Assembly: GCA_009782565.1 (NCBI GenBank) | Contig: WRIU01000003.1 | Span: forward strand, 1-64,000 | DNA: 64,000 nt | Source of the DNA: Betaproteobacteria bacterium | Lineage (GTDB): Bacteria; Pseudomonadota; Gammaproteobacteria; Burkholderiales; Rhodocyclaceae | Reading direction: 5' to 3' | Shown here: one piece after another, positions 1 through 6,629 of the stretch | How the letters are laid out: each line of letters begins with the position of its first letter | Position numbering within the stretch: position 1 is the first letter of the stretch | Notes under the pieces: generated by a model | Database searches by the model: none | Told to the model about the DNA's origin: nothing | What the model saw: the letters and a program-made list of their open reading frames with translations, nothing else | Program-made: the position numbers and the translations under genes

Positions 1-54
1 GAAACGCAAAGGGTGCTGACCCACAGCAAAACGCCGGTACTCGTCTACCGCTGA
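1..54 (+). CDS. C-terminal end of a universal stress protein (UspA family), partial
   Basis: Only the last 17 codons are inside the window, reading ETQRVLTHSKTPVLVYR then TGA. The ending VLTHSKTPVLVYR matches the usual last beta strand of UspA-fold nucleotide-binding stress proteins, where a hydrophobic strand of the form 'h-S-x-x-P-V-L-V' closes the domain. The gene converges on the cytochrome oxidase cluster; Usp genes often sit beside FNR/ANR-controlled oxidase genes, but that link is inference here. The fragment is too short to exclude another protein with a similar end. Confidence 0.55.
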   Translation, partial: ETQRVLTHSKTPVLVYR

Positions 55-60
55 ATTTGA

Positions 61-182
61 GTCACGCGACCACCCCACCCCTTCGGGGCACCCCTCCAAG
101 GAGGGGAATTTAGTGCGGGGTTTATTCCCCTCCGAGGAGGGGTGGCGCGTAGCGCCGGGGTGGTGCAGTGGCGCGAAGCGCC
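61..182. repeat. Dispersed palindromic G+C-rich repeat, copy 1
   Basis: The segment consists of CCACCCC, CCCCTTCGGGG and CCCCTCCAAGGAGGGG modules on the left, a short spacer, then CCCCTCCGAGGAGGGG followed by GGCGCGTAGCGCC and GGGGTGG in opposite orientation. The whole is an imperfect inverted pair able to form several hairpins. The same modules recur near 50.5 kb, so this is a dispersed element and not part of a gene. It lies between two convergent genes and could also end transcription of the upstream stress-protein gene. Confidence 0.85.
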
Positions 183-197
183 AGAATGGTCACGCAC

Positions 198-231
198 AAA
201 AGCAAATGGCCCGATCAATCGGGCCATTTGC
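198..231 (-). terminator. Rho-independent terminator of the ccoG-ccoH-DUF3149 transcript
   Basis: A perfect 13-bp stem (GCAAATGGCCCGA and its complement) encloses a 4-nt loop. On the minus strand the stem is followed by TTTT. It lies 18 nt beyond the stop codon of the DUF3149 gene, at the correct end for a leftward transcript. Confidence 0.85.
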
Positions 232-249
232 CTTACTTAGCGCATCAAA

Positions 250-420
250 TCAAGCCTTAGCAACCCGCTCACGTTGCTGCTTGTCTGCGTTGCGCTGGTC
301 TTCTTCCATGCGGTTTGAAAAATACCGCATGAAGAAAAAGCCCATGACAATAACGAAAACAATGGTAAACAGACTGAGCAGCCCAATCAGGCTTGTGAAC
401 AAATCCAGAAAAAGTCCCAT
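250..420 (-). CDS. DUF3149-type small membrane protein
   Basis: A 56-residue protein starting MGLFLDLFTSLIGLLSLF. It has one long hydrophobic helix (about residues 8-32) followed by a charged tail rich in Glu, Arg, Gln and Lys (MEEDQRNADKQQRERVAKA). This layout matches the DUF3149 family of short single-pass proteins. A strong ribosome binding site, AAAGGAGGTG, precedes the ATG. It is the last gene of the leftward ccoG-ccoH run and is directly followed by a terminator, so it is probably co-transcribed with cbb3 oxidase accessory genes. No function is established for the family to my knowledge; a role beside the oxidase is inference from position only. Confidence 0.75.
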   Translation of the reverse strand: MGLFLDLFTSLIGLLSLFTIVFVIVMGFFFMRYFSNRMEEDQRNADKQQRERVAKA

Positions 421-484
421 GGTAAAAACACCTCCTTTGAGAATCTATGAATCGGATGGCCTGATTGATACGGCCTGATCGATA

Positions 485-1012
485 CTACAACCCGGCTTGA
501 AACGGTTCGATTGATACCTCCGTCTCCGCCGGAATACTGGCAATCCCTGTCATGCTCCATGTCTGGGTCTCATCCCCCAACTGAAACACCCAACGACCCT
601 CATCCAAAGGCTTGGACATCGCACCTGAATACACGCCATCCTGCTCCCTTTGCAACAACATCCGCTGATCGAACCGATCCTGAGTGGGATGAACGATGGT
701 CAAATAAAGCGCCGTAGGCAAATCCTTTTCCTGCGCGGCGGACATTTTGATGCTGATTTCACCGTCGCGCACCGTCGCGTGTGCCGACAATCCCAAACTC
801 CGGGCATGTGCAAACTTTTCGTCGCGCAATTCGACCGCTTTCCCATCCTTGGCATAGTCGCCATAAACGATGCTATCGACATGAAAATAATTGGCGGCAA
901 CATACAAGGAAATGCCGACTATCACGGAAATCGCAGGCAACCCGAACAGGAACCACGGCCAGCCGCACTTATACCAAGGCTGATTGTCGAGCGTTTGAGA
1001 ATTCGTTGTCAT
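485..1012 (-). CDS. ccoH: FixH/CcoH family cbb3 oxidase accessory protein
   Basis: The 175-residue product has a short cytoplasmic start, one membrane helix (about residues 19-41, containing WPWFLFGLPAISVIVG) and a periplasmic beta-rich domain. That is the architecture of FixH/CcoH. CcoH is known to interact with the cbb3 oxidase and help its assembly or stability. The PWYKCGWPWFLFGLP stretch is typical of the family. The gene sits 15 nt downstream of ccoG, in the usual ccoG-ccoH order, and is probably translated from the same message. Confidence 0.92.
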   Translation of the reverse strand: MTTNSQTLDNQPWYKCGWPWFLFGLPAISVIVGISLYVAANYFHVDSIVYGDYAKDGKAVELRDEKFAHARSLGLSAHATVRDGEISIKMSAAQEKDLPTALYLTIVHPTQDRFDQRMLLQREQDGVYSGAMSKPLDEGRWVFQLGDETQTWSMTGIASIPAETEVSIEPFQAGL

Positions 1013-1027
1013 TTACTTTTTCACATT

Positions 1028-2497
1028 TCAGTTGGGATACAGGAGAACGGCCTTTTCCCGCCGCCTCACGCTGGGGTCGTCCGTGGAGACGACCTCGAGG
1101 TAAAACCGGTTCGTGCCAGGCTTGCCAGACTCCCTGGGTATCTGCACCTGCACAATCACTTCCAGATTTTCCGCCGGATCGGCCGTAACCTGATTGTCGC
1201 TTGTGATCTTCTTGTTACCAACCAGGCGTATTCCTTCCAGGCCATCCACGCTGACGATGAAAGACCGGCTTGCCTCGGTCATGTTCATGATCTTCAGCGT
1301 GTAATCATTTTCAACCATCTCACCTATCACCCGCCCGAGGGAAGGATCGCGAACGACATCGACCCGTAACGGTATCCGTGTGATCAGGCCCCATATGAAG
1401 GCCGAAATGATACCGAGCAATATCGTCCCATAAATCAGGGTACGTGGCCGCAACACATGACGGGTGATTTCCGAGGACTTCCAGCCTCGCTTGAGCGCAT
1501 TCTCGGTCGTGTAACGCACCAGACCACGCGGCAAGCTGATCTTGTCCATAATCAAGTCGCAGGCATCAATACAGACCCCGCAACCGATACATTCATACTG
1601 CAAACCGTTACGGATATCGACACCGGTCGGGCACACCTGGATGCAAATCCCGCAATCGATGCAATCACCCCGGCTTGCCGGATCTTCTCCCTTGCGCCTT
1701 ACACTACGCGGCTCGCCGCGTGCCTCGTCGTAAGTCACTATCAGCGTATCCTGATCGAACATGACCGACTGGAAACGCGCATATGGACACATGTACTTGC
1801 ACACCTGCTCGCGCAAGAAGCCCGCAAACACAAAAGTAAAAGTACCGTAGAAGAGTATCCAGAACCTTTCCCAAGACCCGAACCCGAAAGTCGGAACCGA
1901 TGCCAACAACTCTTTCACAGGCGAAAAATAGGCGACGAACGTAAAGCCCGTCCAGAGCGCAAATACAGCCCAAATCGCGAACTTGGCTGATTTGATAGCG
2001 AGCTTGCGCCCGCTCATCGACGCCTTGTCGAGCTTCGCCCGCGCGATATGATTACCTTCGATTTTTTCTTCGATCCACTGGAATATCTCTGTATAAACGG
2101 TTTGCGGACAGGCATAACCACACCACAAGCGCCCCGCAACCGCAGTAAAGAAGAATAACGAATACGCTGAAATAATCAGCAATACGGACAGAAAAAGAAT
2201 ATCCTGCGGCCAAAATACCCAGCCGAATATATAGAACTTGCGCTCAACCAGATGCAGCAGCACGGCCTGACGGCCATTCCACGTCAGCCAGGGCAGTCCG
2301 AAAAAAATAACCTGGGTCAGCCATACCAGTATCCAGCGCCACTTTGTGAATATGCCGCTGGTCGAACGCACATAGACTTTTTTGTGGGCTGCGTACAAAC
2401 CCTCGCCCTGCTCCATTCCTTTCACAGCGGAAGAAGGAGCCCCCGGATTCGGAGCAGAGTCCCCCGGAGAGGGAGCATTAAGACCATCATCGCTCAT
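1028..2497 (-). CDS. ccoG: Cytochrome c oxidase accessory protein CcoG (FixG, polyferredoxin)
   Basis: A 489-residue membrane protein with about five transmembrane segments, a WCGYACPQTVYTE motif near residue 125, and two 4Fe-4S motifs: C279-x2-C-x2-C-x3-C289-P and C303-x2-C-x2-C-x3-C313. A C-terminal periplasmic Ig-like domain follows. CcoG is known as a copper-reducing factor for cbb3 oxidase maturation (Cu(II) to Cu(I)). The start has a GGGGAGG ribosome binding site. A terminator lies between ccoP and this gene, so ccoG-ccoH probably has its own promoter or depends on read-through. Confidence 0.97.
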   Translation of the reverse strand: MSDDGLNAPSPGDSAPNPGAPSSAVKGMEQGEGLYAAHKKVYVRSTSGIFTKWRWILVWLTQVIFFGLPWLTWNGRQAVLLHLVERKFYIFGWVFWPQDILFLSVLLIISAYSLFFFTAVAGRLWCGYACPQTVYTEIFQWIEEKIEGNHIARAKLDKASMSGRKLAIKSAKFAIWAVFALWTGFTFVAYFSPVKELLASVPTFGFGSWERFWILFYGTFTFVFAGFLREQVCKYMCPYARFQSVMFDQDTLIVTYDEARGEPRSVRRKGEDPASRGDCIDCGICIQVCPTGVDIRNGLQYECIGCGVCIDACDLIMDKISLPRGLVRYTTENALKRGWKSSEITRHVLRPRTLIYGTILLGIISAFIWGLITRIPLRVDVVRDPSLGRVIGEMVENDYTLKIMNMTEASRSFIVSVDGLEGIRLVGNKKITSDNQVTADPAENLEVIVQVQIPRESGKPGTNRFYLEVVSTDDPSVRRREKAVLLYPN

Positions 2498-2558
2498 GAG
2501 AAAAACCTCCCCAAGTTAATTCAAACAGTTAACAACATCAAATAGCCAACCAACACGC

Positions 2559-2592
2559 AAAAAGCACCCCGTGAACATTTTTCACAGGGTGC
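2559..2592 (-). terminator. Rho-independent terminator after ccoP
   Basis: On the minus strand GCACCC-x-GTGAA pairs with its complement across a short A/T-rich loop and is followed by TTTTT. It lies between the ccoP stop and the ccoG start and would separate the structural ccoNOQP message from ccoGH. Confidence 0.8.
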
Positions 2593-2611
2593 CTTTCACT
2601 GTAGTACCTGC

Positions 2612-3538
2612 CTACTTGCTCAGACTATACACATATGCGGCCAGAACGTGCACCTTGGCATCGCCAAGGAAATCCTTCCAGGCCGGCATCTCGTTTGCCA
2701 AGCTACCCGGACCAGCGTTACGGCCTTTGGTGATACCTTCGATAATGGTTTCTTCAGAATCACCAAACAGCCAGACTTTGTCGGTCAGGTCGGGCGCGCC
2801 CAAGGCACCAGCTCCCATTGCAAGCGCACCTTTTCCATCCTGACCATGGCAAGTCACGCATCGAGCCGCGAAGACTTCCTTGCCCTGTGCCGCGCGGGCA
2901 CTATCCGCGCTCAGGCCAGAGAGAGAACGCACATAGTTGGCCAGATCCTTGACCTGATCGCTGTTGAGCGGCTCACCAGTGCCGAAGGGCGCCATCATCC
3001 CGGAACGCCCTCCCTCAATGGAAGTCTTGATGGTTTCCGGGTCGCCCCCATACAGCCAATCATTGTCGGTCAGATCCGGGTAACCCTTGGAACCCTTGCC
3101 TGAGGAGCCATGACACTGCGCGCAATAGGTCACGAACAGGCGCTGGCCCGTCGCCATTGCATTCTTGTCAGTCGCCAGAGTTGCCAAGTTCACGCTCAGA
3201 TACTTGTCGAGGGTCTGAGCATCCTTCACTTCCTTGGCATGCTCCACGCGCAAACCCTTGTCTTTTCCAGGGGTGCTGTTCATGCTGCCAAACCCTGGAT
3301 AAATCACGAGATAAGCGACCGAGAAAACAACCGTCCCCAGAAACAGGTAAAACCACCACCGAGGCAAGGGATTGTTGTATTCCTTGAGGGTTTCGTCCCA
3401 CACATGCCCCTTCATCTGAGGAGCCCCCGAACTCTGCGTCCCCCTGTTCGCAAACATCAGGACGAGGCAGAGCAACAGACCGAACGCAGTAAAACCTGCT
3501 ACGTACAAGTCCCAAAAACCGCTGCTAAAGTCAGCCAT
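2612..3538 (-). CDS. ccoP: Cbb3-type cytochrome c oxidase subunit III (CcoP), diheme
   Basis: The 308-residue subunit has two N-terminal membrane helices (about 10-30 and 62-80) and two c-type heme sites, CAQCH at 139-143 and CVTCH at 227-231. Downstream methionines serve as axial ligands in the SGMMAPFG and NEMPAWKDFL contexts. CcoP receives electrons from soluble cytochrome c and passes them to CcoO/CcoN. The NNPLPRWW motif is typical of the family. It begins 3 nt after the ccoQ stop and is the last structural gene before a terminator. Confidence 0.98.
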   Translation of the reverse strand: MADFSSGFWDLYVAGFTAFGLLLCLVLMFANRGTQSSGAPQMKGHVWDETLKEYNNPLPRWWFYLFLGTVVFSVAYLVIYPGFGSMNSTPGKDKGLRVEHAKEVKDAQTLDKYLSVNLATLATDKNAMATGQRLFVTYCAQCHGSSGKGSKGYPDLTDNDWLYGGDPETIKTSIEGGRSGMMAPFGTGEPLNSDQVKDLANYVRSLSGLSADSARAAQGKEVFAARCVTCHGQDGKGALAMGAGALGAPDLTDKVWLFGDSEETIIEGITKGRNAGPGSLANEMPAWKDFLGDAKVHVLAAYVYSLSK

Positions 3539-3541
3539 TTG

Positions 3542-3712
3542 TCATTCCTTCCTGTCAACCGGACTCGCCGGTAGATCATCATCAGTCAGAGGCAGTTGCG
3601 CCGCTTCGTCAAACCTCGCCTTGGTGTGCTTGCTGAATGCCCAGTAACAAAGGCAGCCAAAACACAGCACAGTCATCACCATGACAATGATTCTTAAGGT
3701 CGAGATATCCAT
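3542..3712 (-). CDS. ccoQ: Cbb3-type oxidase small subunit CcoQ (FixQ)
   Basis: A 56-residue protein (start MDISTLRIIVMVMTVLCFGC) with one membrane helix at about 7-26 and an acidic tail (FDEAAQLPLTDDDLPASP). Size, topology and position between ccoO and ccoP match CcoQ, a subunit known to stabilise the oxidase against oxygen. It lies 35 nt after the ccoO stop and 3 nt before ccoP. Identification rests on synteny plus topology, because the family is poorly conserved in sequence. Confidence 0.9.
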   Translation of the reverse strand: MDISTLRIIVMVMTVLCFGCLCYWAFSKHTKARFDEAAQLPLTDDDLPASPVDRKE

Positions 3713-3747
3713 CGCGGCGCAACCTCCACTTCTACTGCGCGTTAGCC

Positions 3748-4383
3748 TTACTTCGGCGCGTTGCTCGGAAATGCCAAGCCCAGCCCCTGGAGGTAGGCAA
3801 TCAAGGCATCAAGCTCGGTCTTGCCGGAAACCGCCGTTGCTGCATTGGCAATTTGATCATCAGTGTAAGGCAAGCCAACCACGCGCAACGCCTTCATGTG
3901 ATCTCCGACATTGATGCTGATCGGACGGTCGAGCCACGGGTACGCAGGCATGATCGACTCGGGCACGACATCGCGCGGGTTGAGCATGTGCTTACGATGC
4001 CATCCATCATCCCGACGGCCGCCGATACGCGCCAAATCCGGCCCGGTACGCTTGGAACCCCATTGGAAGGGATGGTCGTAGATGAATTCGCCCGCGACGG
4101 AGAAGTGGCCGTAGCGCTCTGTCTCGGCCCGGAACGGGCGAATCTGCTGCGAGTGGCAGAGATAGCAGCCTTCCCGGATGTAGACGTAGCGGCCAGCCAC
4201 ACTAAGCGCATCGTAGGGCTTCACGTCAATCGGCTGCCCCTGGTCGCCGACCGCCGTCGTCGTCGAAGTCTGGAAGAACAGCGGCACGATCTGCACGAGC
4301 CCCCCCACACTGACAGTCAGCAACGTGAGGACGATCAGCAAGAATACGCTGCGCTCGATCGCTTCATGTTTTGATTGAGCCAT
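3748..4383 (-). CDS. ccoO: Cbb3-type cytochrome c oxidase subunit II (CcoO), monoheme
   Basis: A 211-residue protein with one N-terminal membrane anchor (about 12-34) and a single c-heme motif CYLCH at 73-77, in the characteristic context [17 protein letters not shown]. The GPDLARIGG and [17 protein letters not shown] segments are signature CcoO sequence, the latter holding the axial Met. CcoO carries electrons from CcoP to the catalytic subunit. The gene lies 14 nt downstream of ccoN and is co-transcribed with it. Confidence 0.98.
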   Translation of the reverse strand: MAQSKHEAIERSVFLLIVLTLLTVSVGGLVQIVPLFFQTSTTTAVGDQGQPIDVKPYDALSVAGRYVYIREGCYLCHSQQIRPFRAETERYGHFSVAGEFIYDHPFQWGSKRTGPDLARIGGRRDDGWHRKHMLNPRDVVPESIMPAYPWLDRPISINVGDHMKALRVVGLPYTDDQIANAATAVSGKTELDALIAYLQGLGLAFPSNAPK

Positions 4384-4397
4384 GTTTGTTTCTCCGC

Positions 4398-5828
4398 TTA
4401 AGCGTGAGCGGCGGCAGGAGCCACCACCGGCGCGTTATAGGCTTTTTCACCGGCGATGGTCTTGATCATGTTGTAGAACATGATCAGCATGCCAACGAGG
4501 AAGAGCACACCGCCAAGAAGGCGGATCATATAGTAGGGATACTTCATCTTGACGCTCTCGATGAAGCTGTACATCAGCGTACCGTCCGTATGGGTCGACC
4601 GCCACATCAAGCCTTCAAACACACCGGAAATCCACATCGAGGCGACGTAGAGCACGATGCCGATGGTCGCAACCCAGAAGTGGGTGTTGATGAGCTTGGT
4701 GCTGTACATCTCGGTCTTGCCGTAGAGGCGCGGCAGCAGATAGTACAGAGAGCCGATCGAGACCATCGCTACCCAACCCAGCGCGCCGGAGTGTACGTGA
4801 CCGATCGTCCAGTCGGTGTAGTGCGAAAGGGCGTTGACGCTCTTCACCGACATCATCGGGCCTTCAAACGTCGACATGCCGTAGAACGACAGCGAGGTCA
4901 CGAGGAACTTCAGGATCGGATCGGTACGCAGCTTATGCCAAGCACCCGACAGGGTCATGATACCGTTGATCATGCCACCCCAGGACGGAGCCAACAGAAT
5001 CAGCGAGAACAACATGCCCAGGGACTGCGCCCAGTCAGGCAGCGCAGTGTAGTGCAGGTGGTGCGGACCCGCCCACATGTAGGTAAAGATCAGCGCCCAG
5101 AAGTGCACGACCGACAGACGGTACGAGTACACCGGACGATCAGCCTGTTTCGGCACGAAGTAGTACATCATGCCCAGGAAGCCCGCCGTCAGGAAGAAAC
5201 CCACCGCGTTGTGGCCATACCACCATTGAACCATCGCGTCCTGCACACCGGCGTAGACCGGGTAGGACTTCAGGGTGGTCAAGGAAACCGGGACGACCGC
5301 GCTATTGGTGATGTGCAGAAGGGCCACGGCAATAATCATGGCTCCGAAGAACCAGTTCGACACATAGATGTGGGATACCTTGCGAATCGCAATCGTGCCG
5401 AAAAACACAATCGCGTAGGACACCCAAGCCACGGCAATCATGATTTTGATCGGCCATTCCAGTTCCGCGTATTCTTTGCCTACCGTGAAACCAAGAGGAA
5501 GGGAGAGCGCGGCACAGACAATGATCAGTTGCCAGAGCCAGAAAACGAAACTGGCCAGCCCAGGAGCGAACAGCTTCGTATGACAGGTTCGCTGCACGGA
5601 GTAAAACGACGTCGCGAACAAGGCACAACCACCGAACGCGAAAATCACCGCGTTGGTGTGTAACGGGCGCAACCTACCGTATTGCAGAAATTCGAGCACG
5701 TTCAGTTCGGGCCATATGAGCTGTGCCGCGACGATTACGCCGACAAGCATGCCCACTATGCCCCATACCACCGTCATGATGGCAAACTGGCGCACGACTT
5801 TGTAGTTATAAGTCGCTTGCGATTGCAT
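4398..5828 (-). CDS. ccoN: Cbb3-type cytochrome c oxidase catalytic subunit I (CcoN)
   Basis: The 476-residue, roughly 12-helix protein carries the heme and copper ligands of a C-family heme-copper oxidase: RPLHTNAV for low-spin heme, [10 protein letters not shown] and GPHHLHYT for CuB, and [11 protein letters not shown] for hemes b3 and b. It reduces oxygen to water at very low oxygen. The start is placed at [10 protein letters not shown] because AAGAGGTGA precedes that ATG; an in-frame start 17 codons further upstream lacks such a site. A perfect FNR/ANR box lies about 110 nt upstream, so oxygen-limited induction is expected. Confidence 0.98.
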   Translation of the reverse strand: MQSQATYNYKVVRQFAIMTVVWGIVGMLVGVIVAAQLIWPELNVLEFLQYGRLRPLHTNAVIFAFGGCALFATSFYSVQRTCHTKLFAPGLASFVFWLWQLIIVCAALSLPLGFTVGKEYAELEWPIKIMIAVAWVSYAIVFFGTIAIRKVSHIYVSNWFFGAMIIAVALLHITNSAVVPVSLTTLKSYPVYAGVQDAMVQWWYGHNAVGFFLTAGFLGMMYYFVPKQADRPVYSYRLSVVHFWALIFTYMWAGPHHLHYTALPDWAQSLGMLFSLILLAPSWGGMINGIMTLSGAWHKLRTDPILKFLVTSLSFYGMSTFEGPMMSVKSVNALSHYTDWTIGHVHSGALGWVAMVSIGSLYYLLPRLYGKTEMYSTKLINTHFWVATIGIVLYVASMWISGVFEGLMWRSTHTDGTLMYSFIESVKMKYPYYMIRLLGGVLFLVGMLIMFYNMIKTIAGEKAYNAPVVAPAAAHA

Positions 5829-5939
5829 ATGAGTCACCTCTTGGTTAGAGAAAATCTTCCTTGATACAGCTAACGGCACCGAAAACAGCGAGACACCGTT
5901 CTCGTCGGCAGAAGAATACCTTCAGTCCGAATCTACAAT

Positions 5940-5953
5940 TTGATACAGATCAA
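5940..5953. promoter_or_regulatory. FNR/ANR box upstream of ccoN
   Basis: TTGATACAGATCAA matches the FNR/ANR consensus TTGAT-N4-ATCAA at all ten specified bases. It sits 112-125 nt ahead of the ccoN ATG in a non-coding stretch, suited to activating the ccoNOQP transcript when oxygen falls. The regulator encoding gene (FNR proper) is not in the window. Confidence 0.85.
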
Positions 5954-6163
5954 GTTGTAGAAGAGTGCATTCTATGGCAACTGGACACAAAGATGAACTC
6001 AGTATCGACCGCAATTCCCAGATAGATCCCCTTCCTACAGGGCGTATGCTGGTATATGGCGCCCCCAAACAGCCCCTCTTTCTACAGGGGGGAAAGCGCA
6101 CCGAACGCTTGGCGGAAGGGACGCCATGGATGACGGGGATTGCGCTCGACACGTATTCAAACG

Positions 6164-6190
6164 AAAAAAAGGGTGCGCGTACACGCACCC
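6164..6190 (-). terminator. Rho-independent terminator of the ccoI-ccoS transcript
   Basis: On the minus strand GGGTGCGT-GTAC-GCGCACCC forms an 8-pair stem (one G-T) with a 4-nt loop, followed by seven T residues. It lies about 240 nt beyond ccoS in the long gap before ccoN. The remaining gap (5954-6427) holds the FNR-type sites listed and no gene that I can support. Confidence 0.8.
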
Positions 6191-6298
6191 CCAACCCCAA
6201 CAGAGAGACAAAACTTCCGAACCGTCCAAACCCCATAAAGCAGAATTCAAACGCCTCGCTAAACGATGTTCAGTATGCCCTGTTTTTCTCTCATTTTT

Positions 6299-6312
6299 TT
6301 GACGCAAGTCAA
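6299..6312. promoter_or_regulatory. FNR/DNR-like palindrome in the ccoS-ccoN gap
   Basis: TTGACGCAAGTCAA is a perfect palindrome of the form TTGAC-N4-GTCAA, differing from the FNR consensus at one base in each half-site. Related regulators of the CRP/FNR family tolerate such half-sites. It lies about 470 nt upstream of ccoN, far for direct activation, so it may serve an unseen promoter or be fortuitous. Confidence 0.4.
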
Positions 6313-6427
6313 AGCAAATGCTTGTTTCCCGTGCTGATCCAACAATCTGTTTGAGCCACCCTACCCCACTAATCTATTCCACCTATTACGGAAATTGCGT
6401 CCGGCACATGCCCCACAGCTTCTAAAG

Positions 6428-6622
6428 TCACCTCTCAGCCGCCGCCCCGGTATCCTTTTCTTCCCCATGCACCGGTTCGTCCCGGTCGTCAAATAAGATA
6501 CGGTACGCTGGGCCTTCGAGGTCGTCGAACTGCCCGGAACGCAACGCCCACCAGAACACCGCGCCGATGACGAAGACCAGCAGCACTGAAATCGGAATCA
6601 ACAGGTAAAGACTATCTTCCAT
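6428..6622 (-). CDS. ccoS: Cbb3-type oxidase assembly protein CcoS
   Basis: A 64-residue protein with one N-terminal membrane helix (about 5-27, LYLLIPISVLLVFVIGAVFWW) followed by the family motif ALRSGQFDDLEGPAYRILFDD. CcoS is known to be needed for heme and copper insertion into the cbb3 oxidase. It follows ccoI by 7 nt, the common ccoI-ccoS pairing, and precedes a terminator. The tail after the motif is acidic and variable. Confidence 0.95.
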   Translation of the reverse strand: MEDSLYLLIPISVLLVFVIGAVFWWALRSGQFDDLEGPAYRILFDDRDEPVHGEEKDTGAAAER

Positions 6623-6629
6623 TTTCGCC

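Noticed and set aside
113-478. Open frame on the plus strand over the left repeat and DUF3149 gene
   Set aside because: It is antisense to the DUF3149 gene, which has a strong ribosome binding site and a terminator, and begins inside a palindromic repeat.
4371-5663. 430-codon open frame antisense to ccoN
   Set aside because: His/Arg/Gln-rich composition typical of the complement of a membrane-protein gene; ccoN with all ligands lies on the other strand.
5965-6354. Open frame of 129 codons on the plus strand in the ccoS-ccoN gap
   Set aside because: It runs through a leftward terminator hairpin and FNR-like sites, lacks a ribosome binding site and has low-complexity Arg/Asn/Pro sequence; treated as non-coding.
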